Assembly: GCA_029265255.1 (NCBI GenBank)
Contig: JAJUJQ010000002.1
Coordinates: 124,001 to 188,000, forward strand
Reading direction: 5' to 3'
Length of the DNA stretch: 64,000 bases
Origin: Spirochaetota bacterium
GTDB lineage: Bacteria; Spirochaetota; Spirochaetia; Treponematales; Rectinemataceae
The notes under the pieces are model-generated. The model had not been told where the DNA came from and ran no database searches. It saw nothing but the letters and a program-made list of their open reading frames with translations. Shown one piece after another: positions 1 through 8,100 of this stretch (position 1 is its first letter; each line of letters begins with the position of its first letter). Made by a program: the position numbers and the translations under genes.

Positions 1-130
1 TGCTCTCAATCCTTTTTCAAAGATTCGCAACAAAGTATGCGAACCTTGCGGTGCCGCCGCGCCACTGATATCCGCCGGCGATTCGACGCAGCATGAGAGT
101 CTGGCTGCGAGGACTCCCCAAGGTTTGCGC

Positions 131-160
131 TTGACACTCGCGCGCCTGGCGCGCTATAAA
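131..160 (+). promoter_or_regulatory. Sigma-70-type promoter of the tRNA-Leu gene
   Basis: A perfect -35 box TTGACA (131-136) and a -10 box TATAAA (155-160) are separated by 18 bases. The predicted start is about 7 bases downstream, just before the tRNA at 174. This is one of the clearest promoters in the window. Confidence 0.85.
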
Positions 161-173
161 TACCCCTGCGCCT

Positions 174-253
174 GCCCAGATGGTGGAATTGGCAGACACG
201 CTAGATTCAGGTTCTAGTGCGAAAGCATGGGGGTTCAAGTCCCCCTCTGGGCA
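174..253 (+). tRNA. tRNA-Leu (anticodon CAG)
   Basis: The acceptor arm GCCCAGA pairs perfectly with TCTGGGC (246-252) and is followed by the discriminator A253. The anticodon stem CTAGA/TCTAG encloses the loop TTCAGGT, giving anticodon CAG, which reads the Leu codon CTG. A long variable arm and a standard GGTTCAAGTCC T-arm make it a class II tRNA, as expected for leucine. The CCA end is not encoded and must be added after transcription. It sits alone between its own promoter and terminator. Confidence 0.95.
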
Positions 254-257
254 CACA

Positions 258-291
258 CGAGGCTCCCGAAAGGGGGCCTCGTTCATTTTTT
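258..291 (+). terminator. Rho-independent terminator of tRNA-Leu
   Basis: A 10-bp stem (258-267 with 272-281, one T-G pair) closes a GAAA tetraloop and is followed by TTCATTTTTT. It ends the single-gene tRNA transcript. The start of the T-run is only a few bases from the end of the convergent Fe-S membrane gene. Confidence 0.85.
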
Positions 292-296
292 CTAAT

Positions 297-788
297 TCAT
301 TTCAATGACGGAGCGCGCGCCGCGTTCATCGTATCCTGCAGCGTTCCCATCGGGCAGATCGCGCACCAGGCTCGAGGCTTGAAGAATAGCCCCATGATGG
401 TACTGATACCAACCGAAGCCAGGTACAGCATCCAGAACACGCGCCCAATACTTGCTGCGGTACCTCCTGCGCGCATGGTCAAGGAAAGCATGCAAAAGAG
501 CATGAATCCACACAGCGCTCTGCGGAATTCCTTCGAAGCCATGGCGCGAGGAAGTGCCTGCGCGCTTTTGCGGAGCGGCATCACCGCGGAGAACGCGCGC
601 CCGTTGGGGCACACCGAGGCACAGAACGCTCTGCTTTTTTTTGTATTGATGGCGAGGGCAAGAAGCATCATTGCGATGACAACCAGGCCGGCGGCGGGAA
701 CAAAGAATCCCGCGATGGAGATGCTCAACACAATAAGCACCGCGATCGCTTTATAGGGGCCTTGATAGAAACGGGTTGGAATAATCAC
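297..788 (-). CDS. Small 4Fe-4S-binding polytopic membrane protein (NapH/CcoG-like)
   Basis: The 163-residue protein has about four hydrophobic segments (roughly 12-30, 32-48, 91-107, 113-135). It carries two cysteine pairs in the style of the NapH/NosR/CcoG membrane ferredoxin family: C56-x3-C60-P before a short loop, and C142-x2-C145-P near the C-terminus. Four cysteines could hold one [4Fe-4S] cluster at the cytoplasmic face. It is about half the length of NapH and lacks the soluble ferredoxin domain, so it is probably a minimal redox membrane subunit. The start is GTG at 788. A TATAAT on the minus strand (800-805) lies so close that the leader would be only a few bases. The partner reductase is not in the window. 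Confidence 0.75.
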   Translation of the reverse strand: MIIPTRFYQGPYKAIAVLIVLSISIAGFFVPAAGLVVIAMMLLALAINTKKSRAFCASVCPNGRAFSAVMPLRKSAQALPRAMASKEFRRALCGFMLFCMLSLTMRAGGTAASIGRVFWMLYLASVGISTIMGLFFKPRAWCAICPMGTLQDTMNAARAPSLK

Positions 789-891
789 AAGCGAAATATA
801 TTATAAAATTCATATCTAACCTAGAGAGCCTGCGCACGCGATGTTCTCTTACGCATTTCAGCAAGCGGAAGAGCGCCCCAAGACAGTCGAT

Positions 892-920
892 TTGATAATT
901 TTCTTTCTATACTCGATAAT
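892..920 (+). promoter_or_regulatory. Promoter of the LamG protein gene
   Basis: TTGATA (892-897) and GATAAT (915-920) are separated by exactly 17 bases. The predicted start near 927 leaves a leader of about 50 bases with an AGGAGAA-like ribosome site before ATG 976. Confidence 0.7.
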
Positions 921-975
921 TAGGCAATATGGACCACTTCGGGAACGCACAGCGGGGTGGACCTAGGAGAACAGG

Positions 976-1836
976 ATGAAACGGTATGCGCTTTTGTGTC
1001 TCTGCGGAGTGGTGTTGGGTGGATTTGTCGCCGCGTTGCCAGCGCCGCTGGGGTATTACTCATTTACGATTTCCGGGAACGCATTTTCCAACGCGGTGAC
1101 TGGCGAGCTGATTCAGCTGCCGCCCGCGGTATCATCGAGGCCGGATGGTGTCGCGGGCAATTGCCTTGAGTTGAAGCCGCAGAATGAGTCTTATGTTTCC
1201 CTCGGCAGGAAATATGGATTTTCGGGGGATTTCAGCCTGTCTTTCTGGATTCGAACCGCTCCTGGATACAACAAGGGGGAATCGGTCGTATTGGGCAGGC
1301 ATCAGGCGTATTCATCGAATGGATATTATATTTTGCTCAACGCGGGATGGGGTGCCTATGGGGCGCCCGACAAAGTCACCTTTTATTATACAAATGCCAC
1401 CGTCATTTCCAAAAGCAGTGTGAATGACGGTCGCTGGCATCATGTGGGCGTCATCTATCGAGCCGCGTCGGGCGCTGAGCTCTACATGGACGGTATCTTG
1501 GAGGCGAGAGGCCCGGTCAATCCCATGGTCGTTCCCAACGTCGATTTTCTCCTGGGAAGCATTTCGTATGACAGGCCTTATGGCAGCTATGGAGGAATGA
1601 TTGATGAATTGGCGTTGTGGGACCAAGCCCTGAGCGCGCAGGATATGGCGGCGCTGGCTTCAGATCCCGCACTGATCGCGCGCCAGCTCTCCAAAGGCGC
1701 CACACCAGGTGATTTCTTTGGGGGCTCAACCACAACGCAAGCCGCGCAGGCGGGAACGCTCAAAATCATCCTCAGGGATGGCCGCTCGCTGAGCATCCCA
1801 CTGGCCGATATAGAGCGGATGGAATTCGGCAAGTAG
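976..1836 (+). CDS. Exported LamG/concanavalin-like lectin-fold protein
   Basis: The 286-residue protein starts with a signal peptide (about residues 1-21, cut after an Ala-rich stretch). A LamG-type jelly-roll domain fills roughly 25-230, seen from the FSLSFWIR strand, the DGRWHHVGVIY strand, the LYMDG loop and the terminal IDELALWDQALS helix motif. This fold binds carbohydrate or adhesion partners. The C-terminus carries a short strand-like tail (dGrslsipLadIeRMeF) after a low-complexity Thr/Gln/Ala linker. Similar tails occur on secreted proteins of other phyla and may be a sorting or anchoring signal. It is a single-gene unit with its own promoter, and its ligand cannot be inferred. Confidence 0.8.
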   Translation: MKRYALLCLCGVVLGGFVAALPAPLGYYSFTISGNAFSNAVTGELIQLPPAVSSRPDGVAGNCLELKPQNESYVSLGRKYGFSGDFSLSFWIRTAPGYNKGESVVLGRHQAYSSNGYYILLNAGWGAYGAPDKVTFYYTNATVISKSSVNDGRWHHVGVIYRAASGAELYMDGILEARGPVNPMVVPNVDFLLGSISYDRPYGSYGGMIDELALWDQALSAQDMAALASDPALIARQLSKGATPGDFFGGSTTTQAAQAGTLKIILRDGRSLSIPLADIERMEFGK

Positions 1837-1861
1837 ACAGCGGCACAGACATAACCGTCCA

Positions 1862-1899
1862 GCGGGGCGCGGCGTCCCCGCGCGGCGGCTTTCAGCCGC
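1862..1899. terminator. Tandem GC hairpins between the convergent LamG and uppP genes
   Basis: Two adjacent hairpins fill the gap: GCGGGG/CCCCGC (1862-1867 with 1876-1881) and a perfect GCGGCT-TTC-AGCCGC (1885-1899) that overlaps the uppP stop. There is no good T-run, so they may act as weak bidirectional terminators or mRNA end-stabilisers. Confidence 0.4.
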
Positions 1900-2749
1900 G
1901 AATCAGCGCCACGGCGAGCACAAGAAGGGCGAGTGCCACGCGGTACCACACGAATACCGCCGTTGAGTGCTTTTTCAGATAATTGAGCAGGAATTTAATG
2001 CAGAGCACCCCACTGATGGCCGCTGCGAAAAAGCCGATCGGGAAAATGGCAAGTTCAGCGCCGGACACCAGACCAGAACGGATATAGCTGAATAGATCGT
2101 AGAGGCTCTTGAGTCCTGCTCCCGCGATAATAGGCGCGGAGAGCAGAAATGAAAACCGCGCGGCCGCCTCGCGCTCAAGGCCGAGCGCAAGGCCCGCGGT
2201 GATGGTCGCTCCGGAGCGGGAAACACCAGGAATGACGGCAAAGGCTTGCGCGAGGCCGATGGCCAGCGCATCCTTCGCCCTTATTTGGCCGAAGGTTTTT
2301 CGGTGTGGCGCGAGACGATCGGCAAGTAGCAGCAGCGCCGCGAGCAGCGCGATGGCGGCCGCCATGAAGATCATCGATCCTCTCGCGATAGGGTGTATAT
2401 GGAACGTGTCGCTTATCTTCGATTCGAGAAGAACCCCTGATATGCCCCCTGGGATGCAGGCGAGCACCAGGTACCATGCCATCTTCCGATCTGGATCATC
2501 ATCAATGCTGAACTGCGTCACGCTTCTGAACCACGCTGCGATGAGACGACCCCAGTCCGCTGCGAAAAATACAATAACCGCCAGCAGTGTTCCGAGATGA
2601 AGGGCGACATCAAAGGTAAGGCTTGTCAGCGCTGGATTTGTCCATCCGAAGAGCCATGGAATGATAACAAGATGCGCCGAACTCGAAACAGGGATGAACT
2701 CAGCAAGGCCTTGCACAATGCCGAGGATGATGGACTGCAGATAGAGCAT
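1892..2749 (-). CDS. uppP: Undecaprenyl-diphosphatase (BacA/UppP)
   Basis: This integral membrane enzyme removes a phosphate from undecaprenyl diphosphate to recycle the lipid carrier for peptidoglycan and polysaccharide synthesis. It can give bacitracin resistance. Both family signatures are present: EFIPVSSSAH at residues 17-26 with the catalytic Glu and Ser cluster, and PGVSRSG at 174-180. About eight hydrophobic segments and 285 residues match the family. I place the start at ATG 2749, not the in-frame codon at 2803, because AGGAGG (2757-2762) sits 7 bases upstream of it and BacA proteins begin with this hydrophobic helix. Confidence 0.95.
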   Translation of the reverse strand: MLYLQSIILGIVQGLAEFIPVSSSAHLVIIPWLFGWTNPALTSLTFDVALHLGTLLAVIVFFAADWGRLIAAWFRSVTQFSIDDDPDRKMAWYLVLACIPGGISGVLLESKISDTFHIHPIARGSMIFMAAAIALLAALLLLADRLAPHRKTFGQIRAKDALAIGLAQAFAVIPGVSRSGATITAGLALGLEREAAARFSFLLSAPIIAGAGLKSLYDLFSYIRSGLVSGAELAIFPIGFFAAAISGVLCIKFLLNYLKKHSTAVFVWYRVALALLVLAVALIRG

Positions 2750-2774
2750 GTAATTCCTCCTCAGGATGAATGAT

Positions 2775-2789
2775 TTGTACTTTGTACAA
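2775..2789. promoter_or_regulatory. Perfect inverted repeat TTGTAC-TTT-GTACAA upstream of uppP
   Basis: A 6-3-6 palindrome lies 26-40 bases before the uppP start codon. It overlaps a plausible minus-strand promoter (TTGCGC, 18 bases, TACAAA), a position typical of a repressor operator. No regulator gene is adjacent, so its ligand protein is unknown. Confidence 0.45.
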
Positions 2790-2821
2790 GGTACGGCGCG
2801 CAAGACAGGAATACAGCTTTC

Positions 2822-4495
2822 TTATCCTTCGACGCGCTTCTTCATCCGCTTATTATCGTACATTCGCGTATCAGCCCGGATAATGGCCTCATCGAGCGCG
2901 TTTAAACTTGGCTTATCCAGCGAAGAGACATGAGCACTTCCTACACTGACAGAATACGCAAGCTCCCTCCCGTCACTCATGGGTATCTGCGTCCGCGCGA
3001 ACTCATCTCTGAACCGAGTCTCGAGCAGCACCAGTCTCTCGGTAGAGCAGCGCGGAAGAATAGCAAGAAATTCGTCGCCGCCATATCTGATGATCAGATC
3101 GTCGTATCGGACAAGATTTTGAATGCGTGAGGCGAGATTCCTCAGAACAAAATCGCCGGTCGGGTGCCCGAATGTATCATTTATCTCTTTCAGGTCATCG
3201 ATATCAATAATGATAATCGAATAATCCGAGTGCAGATTGCTTCTGGCAGCCTCCAGCATGGATCGATTGTAGACACCTGTAAGCGGATCTTGCTGGCTTT
3301 CTTTTCGGTATTGCTCGGATTTGCTCCTTTCCTGCATGAAGAGTCGGAAATGGTTCAGTTCATCGAGAACGATGAACCAGCTCGCGGAGATGATGAGCAA
3401 CATGAAGCCGAAATGTGAATAGTAGGTAGCGCCTGGATACAGAAGCGGTATAATCGCGTCGCGCACTCCTGCGAACGTAGCCAGGGCAACACCGCAGAGC
3501 AGAATGGAATACGCCCTTTTTTTGAAGCCTTTATTGAACAGCAGGTATAGAAGGTACAGAGGCATTGGAATGAGCGTAAGATACGTAAAGGTATAGAATT
3601 GCTTGAGGAGATGAACCGTAGGAGGGTAAAGGAGTACCAGCGAACACAGCATCTGAATGGCAATGAATAATCTTGAAAAAAAGTTGAGTTTGCGTTCGAT
3701 CAGCTGCAGAAATCCGAGCATAAAAACAATCGACGCAACATGACGCGCGATGACAACGATTTTCTTGAAGGCGAGCAGCGTGAAGGGCAGATATTCCAGA
3801 TTCATGAAATCCGTAAGAAAAAGTGCCGTCAGAAAGGAGGCCAGACCAAGTATCAGCCGCGAATTTGAAAGGACTGTTTTCTCTACGCGCGTGAATAACA
3901 GAATAAAGCCTAGGACAAGAATCGAACCCGTCAGCAGAATGACCAGTCTCCTGGTCAGAAAAGAGAGCCAGGCGAGATGGAATTTATTTGCCGAGACGCG
4001 CACCAGATAGGGCAGATGCGAAATGCCCGCTTCATAGAGTCCAAGAATCTGCGCAGTGATCGTATTGTGGTCGGTCAGCATCAGCCTGGGGACAGAAATG
4101 AATTTGGCCGCGTACCAGATATTGGAATTTCCGCGCGCGAAATCTCCTGAGCTGCCGATGAACTGTCCATTGAGAAAGACTCTGATCGCGTTACCGTCAA
4201 TCGAAGGGAAAACAAGGATATAATCATCAGTTTCGCGCTTCGCATCCCAACCAGCGGGCATGCGAAGGTTCATAGCAGCGGTGTAGATTCCAGTCGAAAA
4301 ATCTCGATTTTTGATGCCCCCCACGTACCATGAGCTCGAGAAGCCGGTCGCGGTGCCCGATGGGAAGGTCACCGATGTCTCAGGCTCAACCTGAACCGCG
4401 CCGCGAGGCGGAACATAGGCACGCTGAATGCCGAGGAACGCGAGCGCGATTATGAAAACAGACCCAAAGAGGAGGGCGATGAGATGTTTGCCCAT
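2822..4495 (-). CDS. Membrane diguanylate cyclase with extracytoplasmic sensor and 7TM region
   Basis: The 557-residue protein makes c-di-GMP from two GTP. It has an N-terminal membrane anchor (8-22), a periplasmic beta-rich region (about 30-170), seven hydrophobic segments (about 183-378), a short coiled linker and a GGDEF domain (about 400-555). The architecture resembles 7TMR-DISM receptors, which sense extracytoplasmic ligands, often sugars. The active-site GGDEF is intact at 472-476. An inhibitory RxxD site (RYDD, 463-466) lies five residues before it, so product feedback is expected. The ligand is unknown. The gene is upstream of uppP on the same strand, separated by 72 bases and a palindrome. 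Confidence 0.88.
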   Translation of the reverse strand: MGKHLIALLFGSVFIIALAFLGIQRAYVPPRGAVQVEPETSVTFPSGTATGFSSSWYVGGIKNRDFSTGIYTAAMNLRMPAGWDAKRETDDYILVFPSIDGNAIRVFLNGQFIGSSGDFARGNSNIWYAAKFISVPRLMLTDHNTITAQILGLYEAGISHLPYLVRVSANKFHLAWLSFLTRRLVILLTGSILVLGFILLFTRVEKTVLSNSRLILGLASFLTALFLTDFMNLEYLPFTLLAFKKIVVIARHVASIVFMLGFLQLIERKLNFFSRLFIAIQMLCSLVLLYPPTVHLLKQFYTFTYLTLIPMPLYLLYLLFNKGFKKRAYSILLCGVALATFAGVRDAIIPLLYPGATYYSHFGFMLLIISASWFIVLDELNHFRLFMQERSKSEQYRKESQQDPLTGVYNRSMLEAARSNLHSDYSIIIIDIDDLKEINDTFGHPTGDFVLRNLASRIQNLVRYDDLIIRYGGDEFLAILPRCSTERLVLLETRFRDEFARTQIPMSDGRELAYSVSVGSAHVSSLDKPSLNALDEAIIRADTRMYDNKRMKKRVEG

Positions 4496-4545
4496 ATCTA
4501 TTTTTGATTATAGGGGAACTCTATACCGATTGCAAAAACTCTTTT

Positions 4546-4878
4546 TTACAAGCCATTAATGGCATAGGCTATGCGAAACACCAGTCTCCCTTGATAGCCG
4601 CGGCTTCCTTTTTCATACGCCGTCCAACTCACGCGGTACCCGCCTCCCAGCTGAATGAACCCTTGCTGAAAAACAGGCAAAACAAGACTACCCTCTATTG
4701 CGAGTGTATGACTGTCAATGCGGTCAGAATCGACCGCCCAGGTATAGCTGTTGTCCGCGTTGCGCCTGGCCGGTACAAGCTGCTCCATCGTGAATCTCTG
4801 AGATTTATAAAGAAAATAAAGCATGCTAAAGCATGCAAGACCATGTATTGGATGGCGAAACCAGCCCTTTGATTGCAT
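4546..4878 (-). pseudogene. C-terminal remnant of an outer-membrane beta-barrel protein
   Basis: The last 70 or so residues alternate aromatic and polar residues in strand-like blocks (LAIEGSLVLPV, FIQLGGGYRVSW, GYQGRLVFRIAYAI), as in the closing strands of a spirochaetal beta-barrel. No signal peptide or N-terminal barrel precedes them. The upstream DNA (4800-4920) is AT-rich and has the duplicated word AAAGCATGC (4818-4826 and 4828-4836). I read it as the degraded end of a barrel gene, or the C-terminal part of a small protein. The opposite-strand frame (4504-4872) looks like noise. No ribosome site supports an intact gene. Confidence 0.4.
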
Positions 4879-5131
4879 CCTCTCTCGACCCAGTTAGAAA
4901 ATCATCACAGGGGAGCACTATAAATTATTGTCTCCTAAGCCAAACTGGGTAGTCCAATAATAAACACTTTGCTAAACAATTTTTGGAAGCTTTGCCACTG
5001 CAGTTTATTTCAAATTTATAGCGGCGAACCGAACGCCCTCTATAAAATGCGTCAGCATTCATCGGGCAAAGCCCGGCCCGGCCGAGCATCACGCATTGAC
5101 ACCTTCGCGCCGCCTCTCCGATACTGGCGTC

Positions 5132-8100
5132 ATGAGTTCCGGGAAGCGCGGCAATGAAAAACATGCGGTCCTGAATACCTGGGAAGCGATTCTGGCACAC
5201 CTTGAGCGCATTGAGCGGGAGCCTTGTGAGGAAGCACAGGTTCGGTTACTCATCGAATTGCTCGTACATCTGCGCCTGATCGGCACGGATCCCTCCATTC
5301 CGGACATGCGTACCCGCAAAAGCGATGTCGAGCGCATTCATACAGAAATAGAGCAGAAAACTCGTAAGATGCTTTCGGCCTCGCGGCAGCCATCGAGCAG
5401 CTACCTGTACTTCGCACGCGAGGTGGTCAAAAAATTTCCTGTTCGCCAGGATGCCGAGGAGATGATCGAGCGTATCCGCGCGGACGCGGAAGCCTTTGAG
5501 GAGAATCGCACGTTCGACGATCCGCTGCGGGGTTTCGCTGGCGACCTGCGAAAGGAGGTGCACCGCAGGCTCTCGCCGCGTATCCTGACACAGTACCTTG
5601 TACCCTACTTGGAGCTTGTCGAGCATCACAATCCGCAGCCAATGACCGCTGCCGGTTATGGCGCGGTAGCGTATCAGTTTAATATCGAAGACGAAGACCC
5701 GGAATGCATCGATCTGGCGCGGGATTTGCTGAAACGGCTCAGCTATCTCTGGGATTACGAAGAAGGGGATATGGCTTCGGTACGGCGTTCCCTGCGCTCC
5801 AACCTGGAGCTGTTCGAGCGTTGTTTTCTGCGCGCGGAAGTAGAGAGCCTGCTCGAGGTACTGGAACCTCGTTCGCTCGAGGATCCGGAGCACGAGCTCG
5901 ATGCGCTCAAAAGGCTTGGAAGTGTCAAACGGTATCTGAAACAATCCTATTACGAGGGGCGGATTGATCTGTATGAGTTCATCCTGCTCGATCTCGGGCT
6001 CGGGCGCCTTGTGTTTCTTGTCTCGAACGATCTGACGAACAATCACTACGCGGAAGTGACGCCTCGGAACCTTCATGAAGCCATCGAGGTGCTCAGAGCC
6101 CTGCTATCGATATCCAGCGTGAAGGGGCTCGAAATAGAGCACGCGGAACAGTTTCTCGCGGAGCTCGAAGATTTTCGCGAGTCTGCCATTCCGGATCTTG
6201 TGAAATTCAAACGCATTCTGGAGGCTATTTCCGGCCAGGTTCAGCGCTATGTGCAGGATTCGATTATCGGAGTAATGAATGGTCCTCTTAATCAGGCGCT
6301 TGAGGACTATGGCGTACCTACCTCCAAAGTACTCGCGATTAGGACGAGGTTTTTCAACAACTTCATTCGGCGCACGCTGATCCATGTGCTGAGTGAGTTT
6401 GTGGAGAAGATGCGTTTTGCGGTGGCATCCACGCTTGGGAAGCAATTCGGCGAGTACCAGCTCTATGCGTGGTGCGCTGACAGCGCTGAGGGGGAGGATA
6501 TCAGCGCCGCTCATTCGGTTTCTCAGGATCCGGCGCGGGGTATCGCGAAGACATGGTTGCCGGTGCAGCGCTGGCTCAGACCATATCTGGGCGGGAAGGG
6601 GAACAGCCTTATCGATATGGCAGGGCTGGGATTGCGAGTGCCTCCTGCCTTCATCATCAGCCACGCGGTATTCAGCGAGCACCTGGCCCCGCATGGGGAT
6701 ATGCTCGATGAAAAAGCGCGCGAGGCGGTGCTTTGCGCGTTAGGGGATCTGGAACAGCGATGCGGCTTGAGGCTCGGAGACCCCATTGACCCCCTTCTTG
6801 TATCAGTGCGCTCAGGGTCGCTTGCGAGCATGCCTGGCATGATGGCGACGGTTATCAATGTCGGGCTTACACCCCACATTCTGGAGACGCTCGCCAGGCG
6901 GTATGGATCAGCGCTCGCGCGGACGCTGTATCGACGGTTCCTGCATAATTGCGCCATGGCGGCTGGCGTGACAATTCCTCCCGATGGAGAGATAACGGAA
7001 GAAAGTCTCGAGCAGGCGCTCCGCCCTCTTCTGGGACACACATTCTTCCTCGATGCGAGAGAGCAGCTCCTTAAGGCGATCATGCTCGTCTACAATTCCC
7101 GAACTTCTCAGGCGGCCCGCTATTACAGCCATACCCTCGCTTCAACCGAGTCCATAGAAACCGCCGTCACCGTTCAAAAAGTGGTGCTCGGCAATCTCAA
7201 TGACCGAAGCTGCAGCGGTGTCATTCTGACCCGCAATCCTATTACTGGTGATGATTGCCTCTTTGGTGAATTCAAGGCCATGGCGCAGGGTGAGGAGGTT
7301 GTTTCCGGCAGCGCCGACGTGCGCCCCATCGAGGAACTCGCGCCGTATCTCGTAGCAGAACTTGAGGAATGCAGAGAAAGGCTTAGGGCATTCTATCTTC
7401 AGGAACTCGATATCGAATTTACGGTTGAGGACGGAGTGCTGTACCTTCTGCAGGCGCGCGCCGCGAAGCTTGGCGCGTTTGCGAGGCTTATCAGCGAAGT
7501 CGATCTGCTTGAACGTCGCCTCATTGACCTGGAGGAGTTCAGCCGCCGTCTTGAGCGTATCGAGGAAGCGACGAACGGGAATATTGCATTGCCGCGTGCC
7601 GATTTCCGTTTCAGACAATGGGTTCCCCCCTTGAGTGTGGGGGTGCCGATCAACGGCGGCGTGGTTACCGGATCCCTTGCCTTGACGCCGGAACGGCTTC
7701 AGCAGGTAGACAGAAAACGCGAATCGGTCATTCTGTTCGCGGTGAACACAAAACCTGCCGACGTAAGACTGCTCAATCTCGCAAGCGCGATTGTGACCGT
7801 ATATCCGGGGCGGACCTCGCATGCGGCCATTACCGCTATGGCGCTCAACAAGCCTTGTATCGTGGGCTGCGGCGACATCGAAATCGATTATGAGAAAAAG
7901 CGGGTGTGGTTTTATGGAGCTGGCGGCGTCGCGCTCTCGGAAGGCGAGCGGGTCACCATCGATGGCAATTCGGGAGCGATCTATCGTGGCGTCGCGCCGA
8001 TCGCGGAGACATTCATTCAGGCACGCGCGCTGCGAGACGCGGTGGCAGATGCAGATAATCCTACTGAGGTGGCTGCGCGTATCCGGACGCTCATCAGCGG

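Noticed and set aside
5096..5131. TTG at 5096 as the start of the chimeric dikinase
   Set aside because: No ribosome site precedes it and ATG 5132 is available. The extra 12 residues are Arg/Ser-rich and add nothing recognisable. It cannot be excluded.
5246..6694. Two further long minus-strand frames (276 and 196 codons) opposite the N-terminal region of the same gene
   Set aside because: I considered whether they might be the real genes, since the sense N-terminus is unrecognised. The sense frame continues without break into the ATP-grasp and has normal amino-acid composition, while the antisense frames do not.
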